From assembly GCA_002316275.1 (NCBI GenBank), contig DCDE01000035.1:1-64000 (forward strand): a stretch of DNA of 64,000 nucleotides, in the 5' to 3' direction. The position numbers were made by a program, and so were the translations under genes. The notes beneath the pieces were generated by a model. That model did not search any database. It was not told the DNA's origin and saw only the letters and a list, made by a program, of their open reading frames with translations. This document shows positions 54,591 through 62,804 of the stretch, piece after piece (the first letter of the stretch is position 1; every line of letters starts with the position of its first letter). This DNA is from Caldifarciminota bacterium UBA1063. GTDB taxonomy: Bacteria; Hydrothermota; Hydrothermia; UBA1063.

Positions 54591-55322
54591 ATGTTTAATT
54601 TGATGTTCTGTTTAATTTTAATGTCCTCTAATATAGCATTATTAGCAAAAGGGGACTCACTGTTTGCACTTCTAAAATATGAAGAAGCCCTTAAAGTATA
54701 TGAGACAGCTTACCGAGAAAACAGCGGCGATTACGAAACCCTCTGGAGGCTTGCAATGGTTTATTTAAGCCTGGGAGAGGAGTTAAAAGATAAAAAAGTG
54801 GCTCAAAAAAATTATGACTTAGCGTTAAACTACGCTAAAAAGGCTACAAAAGTAAATCCTGACGGGGATTGGGGGTGGACTTTTTTTGCAGCCGTTAATG
54901 GGGTAACTGCTCTTTCCGTAGGAGGGAAAGAAAAAGTAAAATATGCAATGATAATCAAGGAAGCAGTGAACAAGGCGCTCAGTATCAATCCGAATAATGA
55001 CCTAGCAAATTTTATATGGGGATCATACAACTTTGAAGCAGCAACACTCAATCCTATGTTGAGGAGTTTTGCAAAAACTATATTTGGGGAGGTCCCGGAG
55101 GGTACAATTGAGAATGCGGAAAAGTACATCAAAAAAGCTACACTTTTAAATCCTGCGAGAATTCAGTACCACTACGAACTTGCAAGGGTTTACGAATACC
55201 AAGAAAAAATTGATGAGGCGAAAAACACCCTGAGGAAAGCAATTAGTCTTAAACCGCAGATAAGAGAAGATATCAAGTACCTCGAGAAAGCAAAAAAAAT
55301 GCTCCAGAAATTGGAGAAGTAA
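54591..55322 (+). CDS. TPR-repeat protein with signal-like N-terminus
   Basis: 243 aa from the ATG at 54591. A hydrophobic N-terminal segment (MFCLILMSSNIALLA) is followed by TPR-like helices (ALKYEEALKVYETAYRENSG-type, LARVYEYQEKIDEAKNTLRK); the overall pattern resembles RMDN/TPR proteins. The frame also opens at a TTG at 54555, but nothing supports that start. No strong ribosome binding site before either. The role is unknown. Confidence 0.7.
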   Translation: MFNLMFCLILMSSNIALLAKGDSLFALLKYEEALKVYETAYRENSGDYETLWRLAMVYLSLGEELKDKKVAQKNYDLALNYAKKATKVNPDGDWGWTFFAAVNGVTALSVGGKEKVKYAMIIKEAVNKALSINPNNDLANFIWGSYNFEAATLNPMLRSFAKTIFGEVPEGTIENAEKYIKKATLLNPARIQYHYELARVYEYQEKIDEAKNTLRKAISLKPQIREDIKYLEKAKKMLQKLEK

Positions 55323-55410
55323 CTTAACTCACCATCTATACATTTAAATCAGATTATGTTTCTTGTCTCAACTATATTTCTCTATTTCGCAAAAATACGG
55401 AAATATTATA

Positions 55411-55442
55411 ATAAAAGAGAAACTTGCGTATTGCTTCGCAAG
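55411..55442 (-). terminator. Terminator of the glnA-to-M16 operon
   Basis: On the minus strand CTTGCG (55442-55437) pairs with CGCAAG (55428-55423) over an eight-base loop, followed by TTTCTCTTTTATT. It lies about 43 bases after the M16 stop. A second inverted repeat, ATCTATC/GATAGAT at 55448-55470, lies between it and the gene. Confidence 0.7.
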
Positions 55443-55484
55443 AGATTATCTATCCGACTTTGAGATAGATCGCGACAAAAAGAA

Positions 55485-56822
55485 CTAACCCTTAATATAT
55501 TCCATAGGGTCTATGAATTCCGCTTCAAGATCGGTAAAATATTCTTTAAGGGTAGATGCTTTACCCACAATAAGAATAAAAGGATGATCAAAGTTAAAAA
55601 ACCTTAACGCTACATCGTTCAATTCCTGAATCTTTATGCCTTTAATCTCATTTACCTCTTCCTCAAAGTGAAAATACGGAAGTTCGTAAATCACCTCTTC
55701 AGTAATCATAGAGAGGAGCTGTGCATAACTTTCCATTTTGAGGGGTGTGTTCCCTTTAAAAAATGAGACGGCATCCTGAAGCTCTTCCTCACTAAAACCT
55801 TCTTTATGTACCTTTGATAATTCATCAAAGATAAGATCAAATGCCCTCCTTACATTTCTCTTATTAGTCTCACAGGCAATCACTTTATATGCCCCAACAA
55901 TGTTCCCATTTAGTGGAATCCCAACATTAATGGATGAACTTGCAGAGTAAGTTAAAGCCTCCTTCACCCTTAGTCGCTTCATTAGCCTTGAAGATAAATC
56001 GGAACCCCCAAAAATGAAGTTTGCTACTTTCAAGTGCTGGTAACTTGGATGACTTCTGGGAATTGAAGGGGCTATGACTCTAATATGTGCCTGCTCAATG
56101 TCCATATCAACGAAGTAAATCTTATCAAATTTCGGATATGACTCCCGTAAGTTCACAAGAGTAAACTCAGCACTACGTACATCTTTAAGAACTTCAAAGT
56201 CCTGTATTCGCTCTTGAAGATCAAGATTTGAAACTACCACAACCCTTATCCTCGTTTTCCCCAAGAGCCCCGCATAGAAATCCTTTATCTCATTTAGCTC
56301 AAGACTAAGAACGTCTGGGATCAACCCAAAATCGGGTAAAGCCCTCAATTCGGGAACGTTTTGAAAGTAAAAATAGTTGCAAAAATACGATGCAATAAAC
56401 TCAGGGTCCTGGAAACCCAGTTGAATAGCTGTTACATACTGATCTTTTAGCCTCTTAAAGTCCTCTCCTCTAAAGGCTGGCGCAGTCATTATTTCACTTA
56501 ACTTAGTAATGCTATCACTAAAAAAATCTGAAAGACCATCACTCTCAAATGTGCTAATAGAGTATCCTGAACGTACCTTAAGCCTTAGACCCATCCTCTC
56601 AAGTTCTTGCGAAAAGTCGACTGGAGATTTCCCCACGGGACCTTCGTTTATGAGCTTTAATGTGAAATTGTGAATCCCTCTTTTACCTTTCTCATGAACC
56701 GATCCTTTATCTATGAGGAGATTGGTATAGAAAATGGGAAATTTCTCCCTTCGCAGATAATAGACCTCAAAATTGTCTGAGATTTTTAGCTTAAATACTC
56801 TATTATCCATATAGTACTCCAA
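55485..56822 (-). CDS. M16 peptidase-family protein, non-catalytic subunit
   Basis: 445 aa. The fold of M16 (insulinase-type) peptidases is visible, but the zinc-binding HxxEH motif is missing: the matching place reads RGIHNFTLKLINEG. The C-terminal half has VKEALTYSASSSINVG, the conserved R/Y region of M16. As in other bacterial pairs, an inactive subunit would pair with the active one, encoded just upstream with a 20-base overlap. Probably cytoplasmic, as there is no signal peptide. Confidence 0.85.
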   Translation of the reverse strand: MEYYMDNRVFKLKISDNFEVYYLRREKFPIFYTNLLIDKGSVHEKGKRGIHNFTLKLINEGPVGKSPVDFSQELERMGLRLKVRSGYSISTFESDGLSDFFSDSITKLSEIMTAPAFRGEDFKRLKDQYVTAIQLGFQDPEFIASYFCNYFYFQNVPELRALPDFGLIPDVLSLELNEIKDFYAGLLGKTRIRVVVVSNLDLQERIQDFEVLKDVRSAEFTLVNLRESYPKFDKIYFVDMDIEQAHIRVIAPSIPRSHPSYQHLKVANFIFGGSDLSSRLMKRLRVKEALTYSASSSINVGIPLNGNIVGAYKVIACETNKRNVRRAFDLIFDELSKVHKEGFSEEELQDAVSFFKGNTPLKMESYAQLLSMITEEVIYELPYFHFEEEVNEIKGIKIQELNDVALRFFNFDHPFILIVGKASTLKEYFTDLEAEFIDPMEYIKG

Positions 56823-58032
56823 GCGTTTCGCGCTCCTCCACTAAATAACTTTTGAAAAGACTTGTCACTTCACCAAGGGAAACCTTCTTTAACTCCTCTG
56901 GATACCTATTAATATCTTCAGCTGTGCCGCAGAGCTCAAATTCTCCTAGTTCAAATACAACATCCCTAACCGATTCTATGTTAAAGAAAAATTCTGTCAG
57001 AAGTTTGCTCTTTGCTGTATTAACCATATCAATATTTATTTTATCTTTTGACTCCCAAAGTCCTTTCTCGAGAATTTCTACAGCTTTAAAGATATCTATA
57101 CCAGGGACTGGCACTCCTACCATGGTAAATAGTCCAGAATCCTTCAAAAAACTGGATTCGCAATTCAATGAGGTAAATATGCCTTTATTGTACACAAGCT
57201 CTCTTACTAAGACACCCCATTTACCTCCACAGAGTACTTCACCAAGTACATCGAGAGCATACATATGTCTGTGGCCAAAAGCTGCTGTTTTGAAACCCAA
57301 TGAGATCATTGGACTAACATACTTTTTCTTAATCTTAAGAAACCGCTTCTCAGACTGCAGCGGTTCTGAAGGGTTAGCAAAGTTAAAGTCGCTACTCTTA
57401 ATGATACTCCCAAAATATTTATCTGCAAGCGAAAAAACCTTATCAGGACTAACGCCACCTGCTACCACTAATATGGCGTTCGAAGGCACATAAAGTGCAT
57501 TGTAATACTCTAAAACATCGTGAAGTGAAATCTTCTCAAGATCTTCCATAAAGCCGATTACTGGAAACCGGTAGGGATGCACTTGAAAAAGGGTGAGCCA
57601 AAACTTTTCCATAAAGCATTCCACAGGGTTATCGAGAGTTGTATATCGCCTCTCATCTTTAACGACCTCCATTTCTTCTTCAAAGTCTGTTATCTCAAGA
57701 TTTACCATGCGATCCGCCTCCATAGACAAAAACGTCTCAAGACCATCAACGGGTAAAAAAGCGTAGTATATCGTATAATCTTTAGAGGTGTAAGCATTAT
57801 CGTAACCGCCTGTTTTTTGGATTTTTTTGGAATAATCCTCGGAGGCCAAATTTTTTGTGCCTTTAAACATCATATGCTCTAGTATATGAGAGATACCCGT
57901 AATTCCTTCCCTTTCAGTTCTACTTCCTGCTCCATACAAAATAGCAGATGCCACCATAGGACTATACTTATCTTCATTTACCACCACCTTTAAACCGTTC
58001 CCAAGATTACGTTTCTCTATAACCAATTCCAT
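56803..58032 (-). CDS. M16 zinc peptidase, catalytic subunit
   Basis: 409 aa. Seen: the inverted zinc site ISHILEHMMFKGT (HxxEH) near 48 and the downstream acidic ligand in EEEMEVVKDERR, so the zinc site is complete. The C-terminal domain has LVYNKGIFTSLNCES where active subunits carry the conserved R-x-x-x-x-Y-like region. No signal peptide. Translated in the operon with smpB and the inactive partner; the substrate is unknown. Confidence 0.9.
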   Translation of the reverse strand: MELVIEKRNLGNGLKVVVNEDKYSPMVASAILYGAGSRTEREGITGISHILEHMMFKGTKNLASEDYSKKIQKTGGYDNAYTSKDYTIYYAFLPVDGLETFLSMEADRMVNLEITDFEEEMEVVKDERRYTTLDNPVECFMEKFWLTLFQVHPYRFPVIGFMEDLEKISLHDVLEYYNALYVPSNAILVVAGGVSPDKVFSLADKYFGSIIKSSDFNFANPSEPLQSEKRFLKIKKKYVSPMISLGFKTAAFGHRHMYALDVLGEVLCGGKWGVLVRELVYNKGIFTSLNCESSFLKDSGLFTMVGVPVPGIDIFKAVEILEKGLWESKDKINIDMVNTAKSKLLTEFFFNIESVRDVVFELGEFELCGTAEDINRYPEELKKVSLGEVTSLFKSYLVEERETLGVLYG

Positions 58033-58036
58033 TTCT

Positions 58037-58501
58037 CTATTCCATCTCCCTCTTCATAGCTCTCTGAATCTCCCGCTCAACAATTCTCTTTTTAAGCTCT
58101 TCTCGCTTCTCGTAAAGCTTTTTCCCTCTACCAAGCCCCAACACAACCTTGATCAAATTCCTCTTCTCCACAACCATAAGGGGTATCAGAGTGAAGCCCC
58201 TCTCCTTGACCTTGCCTATAAGCCTTTTTATTTCATACTTATGTAGTAGAAGCTTCCTCGGTCTTAATGGATTTAACTTGGATATCCTATCCTTCTCATA
58301 CGGCGTGATATGCATATTAATAATATAAACCTCACCATTTCTTATATCAGCATAAGCCTCTTTAAGGGAAACCTTACCTTCCTTTACCGATTTCACCTCG
58401 CTGCCTTTCAGAACTATGCCTGCTTCGTACGTCTCCAGGATTTCAAAATCATGATATGCCTTTTGGTTCTTCACAATAATGCGCTCAGGATGTTTATTCA
58501 T
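58037..58501 (-). CDS. smpB: SsrA-binding protein
   Basis: Binds tmRNA and rescues stalled ribosomes, 154 aa. Seen: KNQKAYHDFEILETYEAGIVLKGSEVKSV, YINMHITPYE-like VYIINMHITPYEKD, RPRKLLLHKYEIKRL, and VVLGLGRGKKLYEKREELKKR with the basic tail. Standard length. It starts one base from the end of the PorV/PorQ-like gene. Confidence 0.97.
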   Translation of the reverse strand: MNKHPERIIVKNQKAYHDFEILETYEAGIVLKGSEVKSVKEGKVSLKEAYADIRNGEVYIINMHITPYEKDRISKLNPLRPRKLLLHKYEIKRLIGKVKERGFTLIPLMVVEKRNLIKVVLGLGRGKKLYEKREELKKRIVEREIQRAMKREME

Positions 58502-59236
58502 TTACTCAATACTCAACATTATGCCGTTAATATCTGGTAGTTCGGACTGTACTCTATAAGTATAGTGAAGCACGATCTTCTTGTACTTCAACCTAATGGA
58601 AATAAAAGGCACGAACTGCAAGCTATCAAAGTATTTCAAAAAACTAGCACCTGCAAGAACACCAGCATTTTTCAAATTATACATAAGGGCACCGGAGAAT
58701 GTGTATTCATCTGAACTTACGAAATCCATCCTCAGGGTATGATATGGGCCAAACAATTCACCGTAAAAGAGATATTGCTCCCCCGCTAAAGCACCTAATA
58801 GAAGGTTTTCAAACCTGTACAAAGGTCTATGTATCTCGATACCCGCCCAAGCGGATTTTTTCAAAAATTCGGGCGCCGATGCCCTCATTCCATTAATAGA
58901 AAATCTGCATTTAATTAGATCTAAATCAAAGCATAATGATATATTTCCTCTTAAAATCCCAAATTCAAAATCACCCTGAGGTTCCCCATAAATGTCTGTC
59001 CCTTGAATCTCTCCCGAATTAAGATAAGCAACATCGATGGCCAAAATACCTCTCTGAAATAACATAGAATAACTATTGATTCCCGCAGGGAGAAACACAA
59101 TTCCACTGGCAAATAATGGATTTGTATAATCTTTCAATGCAGGTTTTGAAAATCCAGTAAGTTCCAAAGGGAACATCGGGACTCTTTCATAAGGATACGA
59201 GAAAATCATCAAGAAAATAGATAATATATATCCCAA
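58502..59236 (-). CDS. Outer-membrane barrel protein, PorV/PorQ-like
   Basis: 244 aa with a signal peptide. The stretch FASGIVFLPAGI and then VAYLNSGEIQGTDIYGEPQG resembles the PorV/PorQ (UPF0164-like) family, where NP-x-x-L, L-x-Y-G and a D-x-x-G-x-x-x-G-x-F motif recur. The rest alternates as barrel strands (LLLGALAGEQYLFYGELF, FISIRLKYKKIVLHYTYRVQ). In Bacteroidetes PorV carries type IX cargo to the surface. The match is by eye and partial. It lies between smpB and the PmbA-like gene. Confidence 0.5.
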   Translation of the reverse strand: MGYILSIFLMIFSYPYERVPMFPLELTGFSKPALKDYTNPLFASGIVFLPAGINSYSMLFQRGILAIDVAYLNSGEIQGTDIYGEPQGDFEFGILRGNISLCFDLDLIKCRFSINGMRASAPEFLKKSAWAGIEIHRPLYRFENLLLGALAGEQYLFYGELFGPYHTLRMDFVSSDEYTFSGALMYNLKNAGVLAGASFLKYFDSLQFVPFISIRLKYKKIVLHYTYRVQSELPDINGIMLSIE

Positions 59237-60604
59237 TTATTCCTCCTCGGTACTGAACCCAATAAAATTAAATCCATCACACCTCAAATACGGAAGTTGA
59301 TAACTCGCAGGTAGGTCCATACCGTACGAATTTAGAAAGCCAACCTCTTCCACCTCTTTAGAGACACCGGTGATATTGTTAAATAAGTCTATAAAATTCA
59401 CATGGAAACGGAGGCTGGGAAGTCTTACCCATTTTCTATTTCTTATCCGAAAGGTCCCATCCCTTGTCATACCAGTAAGTGTAAAGGTTTTCGGATCAAG
59501 CACATTTACATAGTGAAATCTGCTGACGTATATTACATCGTGAGATTCTTGAATCAGCTCTTCTAATGATTTATCTCCGCCTGGCATTCCCAGATGCCCC
59601 GCGAAAGGGTATGAACTCATAGGCTCTAATGAATGACCTGTACTCTTCTTATTGAAAATTTTTGCAGTTCTCTTATCAAAAATAAACCTCTTAAATATAC
59701 CATTTTCAAAGATCGTTAGTTTCCTCTTAGGAATGCCTTCAAAATCAAAGGGCATACTGAAATGAGGGTCTCTTAAAGGTTTATCTATCAATGTAAATTC
59801 ACTTCCAAAGACCCTTCTACCTTCCATACCAGCCAAGAAAGAGCTCCCCTGCTCAAGAGCCCCAGCAGAAAAACCTACGAATTGCATAAGATCAAGCACT
59901 TCTTTAACAGCATAAGGAGAGAGAATGACGGTATACCTACCAGGCTTAAAGTGAACTCCAGCATACCTCATTTTAAGAAACCCTCTCAACTTCGTAAAAA
60001 TGTCATCATACTTTACGGAGTCCAGAGAGGGACCAGAATACTGTACCCAAAAGGTGTCTTTATCGACTACATCCTCTGGAAGAAGAGCAAGGTGAAGAGT
60101 ACTGAAAGATAACCCCGCATTAAGATCCAGATTATTGTATATACCAACAAAGTTCAGGCTTGACCTCATTATTCCGTAAAACGTGAAATCTCCAGAAAAT
60201 TCACGAAAAATCTTCCCCAAAAACCTGGTTTTCTCCTCAGGACCCAACCTAGCGACTGCTGGGTCTACTTGCTCAAAGAACAAATTTTTTTTTGCTTCAG
60301 GTATTGGTAAATAGGGATCTTCTTCTGAATTTAAGGCAAGCTCTTCTGCTCTTTTCACCAAAGCGATCAACCCTTCTTTTGTAGCATCAGTAGTCAAACT
60401 TAGGCCACACTTATCACCAAATCTAACCCTTACAGAAATCTGCAACCTATTTACATTGGTATACTGGTGAATAGTGCTCTCAGTAAATCTGGCATTATCC
60501 TCGAGGGTATGTAAGATTGCAACCTCGATAAATCCTCCGGAAGACGCATTAAGCACTTCTCTTGCTATATCAAAATATTTTTCAGAATCTATATATCTTG
60601 CCAT
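59237..60604 (-). CDS. PmbA/TldE-like protein, no HExxxH
   Basis: Member of the TldD/PmbA family, 455 aa. Seen: an N-terminal domain with DKCGLSLTTDATKEGLIALVKRAEELA and a C-terminal domain with SFLAGMEGRRVFGSEFTLIDK and TGHSLEPMSSYPFAGHLGMPGG. The zinc-binding HExxxH of TldD is absent, as in PmbA/TldE. In E. coli the two subunits together make the active protease; no TldD is encoded here. Overlaps pyrC by 23 bases. Confidence 0.85.
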   Translation of the reverse strand: MARYIDSEKYFDIAREVLNASSGGFIEVAILHTLEDNARFTESTIHQYTNVNRLQISVRVRFGDKCGLSLTTDATKEGLIALVKRAEELALNSEEDPYLPIPEAKKNLFFEQVDPAVARLGPEEKTRFLGKIFREFSGDFTFYGIMRSSLNFVGIYNNLDLNAGLSFSTLHLALLPEDVVDKDTFWVQYSGPSLDSVKYDDIFTKLRGFLKMRYAGVHFKPGRYTVILSPYAVKEVLDLMQFVGFSAGALEQGSSFLAGMEGRRVFGSEFTLIDKPLRDPHFSMPFDFEGIPKRKLTIFENGIFKRFIFDKRTAKIFNKKSTGHSLEPMSSYPFAGHLGMPGGDKSLEELIQESHDVIYVSRFHYVNVLDPKTFTLTGMTRDGTFRIRNRKWVRLPSLRFHVNFIDLFNNITGVSKEVEEVGFLNSYGMDLPASYQLPYLRCDGFNFIGFSTEEE

Positions 60605-61859
60605 CCTTTACAGTCCACTCGACTTTTCCTCTCATGCTGCTGTTATAAAGAGGAGTATTAAAAGCCCTGGATTTTATGAACTCCCTGTTTATTGTTATTT
60701 CCGCTTCGGGGTTGAAAGCAAAGAATGACGCCTTGTAACCCTTTTCAATAGCCCCTAACCCTTCTAATTTAAGAAGTTCGGCTGGTCTTGTACTCATAAC
60801 TTTCGTAAGTCTCACAAGATCCATTCCCCCAGAAACCACAAGCTCATTGTATAATACCACAAATGCTAAGTCAAGCCATATCATACCAAAGGGAGCTGAA
60901 TTAAACTCATCCATCTTCTCAAAATCAGCATGAGGCGCATGGTCTGTAGCAATTATGTCAATTACACCATCCTTCAGGGCTTCAAGAAGTGCATGCCTAT
61001 CATCCCTTGTTCTAAGCGGAGGATTAACCTTATAGACCGGGTCATAATTACTAAGACTCTCTTCGTCAAAGATTAGGTGATGGGGTGTAACTTCTGCAGT
61101 AACGTTAAGCCCAGAGGCCTTTGCAAGCTTAATTAACTCTATATTGCCCTTTGAACTGACGTGGGCGATGTGAAGCCTGCCTTTTGTTAGCCGTGCGAGT
61201 TCAATATCTCGAAAAATTGCTATAGTTTCTGCTTCTTCCGGCATGCCTCTGAGGCCAAGCTTTATGGTAAATGGACTTTCATTTGCCACTCCTCGAACGG
61301 TTAAGGTTCTATCCTCTGGATGTGATATTATTATACCCCCAAAGAACTTAGAATATTCTAAAGCCCTTCTCATTACACCACTCGACTGTACCCAACTCCC
61401 GTCATCAGAAAACGCAATAGCACCACCCTCCGCCATATCGGCAAGTTCAGCAAGTTCCTCCCCCTGCCTCCTCTTAGTGATAGTTCCACAGGGAAATACA
61501 TCAGCATTACCTTCCTCTTTTGAACGCCTTAAAATGTATTCAACAACACTTCGGTTGTCACAGGGAGGATTTGTATTTGGCATAGACACCAATGCCACGT
61601 ATCCACCATGGATAGCTGCCATTGTGCCAGTTCTAATATCTTCCTTATACTCATCCCCAGGTTCCCTAAGGTGAGCATGCATATCGACAAGGCCAGGAAT
61701 AAGAAAGTTACCATTACAATCGATAATTTCAACATCCTTAAGATCAATAGAGGGCAAGGCATCAAGGATAACGCCATCTTCAATTAAAACATCACTTTTA
61801 ACAATTTTTTCATTAGAAGTATCAACGACTTTGCAATTTTTAAAAAGTATCTTACTCAT
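60582..61859 (-). CDS. pyrC: Dihydroorotase (type I)
   Basis: Closes the pyrimidine ring, carbamoyl aspartate to dihydroorotate, 425 aa. Seen: the metal-binding DMHAHLREPGDEYKE, ALVSMPNTNPPCD, HVSSKGN, TPHHLIFD and the catalytic Asp in IATDHAPH. Starts four bases inside pyrB and overlaps the PmbA-like gene. Together with pyrB and pyrH (36.3 kb) it forms part of the UMP pathway. Confidence 0.96.
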   Translation of the reverse strand: MSKILFKNCKVVDTSNEKIVKSDVLIEDGVILDALPSIDLKDVEIIDCNGNFLIPGLVDMHAHLREPGDEYKEDIRTGTMAAIHGGYVALVSMPNTNPPCDNRSVVEYILRRSKEEGNADVFPCGTITKRRQGEELAELADMAEGGAIAFSDDGSWVQSSGVMRRALEYSKFFGGIIISHPEDRTLTVRGVANESPFTIKLGLRGMPEEAETIAIFRDIELARLTKGRLHIAHVSSKGNIELIKLAKASGLNVTAEVTPHHLIFDEESLSNYDPVYKVNPPLRTRDDRHALLEALKDGVIDIIATDHAPHADFEKMDEFNSAPFGMIWLDLAFVVLYNELVVSGGMDLVRLTKVMSTRPAELLKLEGLGAIEKGYKASFFAFNPEAEITINREFIKSRAFNTPLYNSSMRGKVEWTVKDGKIYRF

Positions 61860-62794
61860 GACTCTTTTTCTCCCTTAATGAACAGGTAGAGGACAGCCAT
61901 TCTAACTGCCACGCCGTTGGTGACCTGGTTCAAAATTAAAGATTCTCTTTCCTGAAGAAGATCAAAATCCAGCTCAACGCCCCAGTTCACGGGTCCAGGG
62001 TGCATGATAACTGCATTCTCCTTAGCTTTCCTAAGTCTCTCTATTGTAATACCAAAAAATTTACGGTATTCCCTGATCGAAGGGAAATAAGCTTCTTCAA
62101 GTCTCTCCTTTTGAATCCTAAGTGCCATAATCACGTCTTTGTCTTTTACAGCTTCATCAACATCGTAAGAAATATCTGCACCTAAATCCTGAAAATATTC
62201 AGGTAAGAGGGTAGGTGGACCAGAAAGAGTAACCTTTGCACCAAGTTTCTTAAGCCCAAATATATTAGACCTTGCAACCCTAGAGTGAAGTATATCACCA
62301 ACAATTAGCACATCTAAGCCTTCAATGCTTCCGAATCTATCTTGCATAGTTAAGATATCAAGCAAGGCCTGGGTCGGATGTTCGTGAGTCCCATCACCCG
62401 CATTTATCACTGCAGCCTTTGTATACCTTGCTAAAAAGTGAGGTGCCCCTGATGCCCAATGTCTTATGACGAACGCATCGGCTTTCATCGCATCTATGTT
62501 TAGAAGGGTGTCAAGAAGAGATTCCCCCTTTTGAACGGCAGATCCCCTTGTAGATACACTAACAGTGTCTGCAGAAAGTCTCTTAGCTGCAAGATCAAAG
62601 GAAGACTGGGTTCTCGTTGATGGCTCAAAAAACATATTTACAACCGTTTTTCCTCTCAGCGTTGGTACCTTTTTTATTGGCCTATAAAGGATCTCCCTCA
62701 ATGATCTTGCAGTATCAAGAATTAATTCGATCTCTTCCCTATCAAGCTCATTGAGACCCAGCAGATCCTTTTTCGTTAATGACTGACTATCCAT
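61856..62794 (-). CDS. pyrB: Aspartate carbamoyltransferase catalytic subunit
   Basis: First committed step of pyrimidine synthesis, 312 aa. Seen: FEPSTRTQSSFDLAAKRL (residues 57-73), HPTQALLDILTMQDR, GDILHSRVARSN, MALRIQKER and MHPGPVNWGVE. The carbamoyl-phosphate motif reads STRTQ instead of STRTR. No pyrI follows, so feedback control by the regulatory chain is not indicated. Ten bases separate it from glnA upstream. Confidence 0.96.
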   Translation of the reverse strand: MDSQSLTKKDLLGLNELDREEIELILDTARSLREILYRPIKKVPTLRGKTVVNMFFEPSTRTQSSFDLAAKRLSADTVSVSTRGSAVQKGESLLDTLLNIDAMKADAFVIRHWASGAPHFLARYTKAAVINAGDGTHEHPTQALLDILTMQDRFGSIEGLDVLIVGDILHSRVARSNIFGLKKLGAKVTLSGPPTLLPEYFQDLGADISYDVDEAVKDKDVIMALRIQKERLEEAYFPSIREYRKFFGITIERLRKAKENAVIMHPGPVNWGVELDFDLLQERESLILNQVTNGVAVRMAVLYLFIKGEKES

Positions 62795-62804
62795 TTATAG
62801 ATCC

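Noticed and set aside
55448..55470. Inverted repeat ATCTATC/GATAGAT beside the terminator
   Set aside because: No other sign of an RNA gene or mobile element; it may simply be part of the 3' region.
56852..57493. 213-residue open frame on the plus strand, antisense to the M16 peptidase gene
   Set aside because: No recognisable protein family. It lies entirely opposite a well-supported gene and looks like its shadow.
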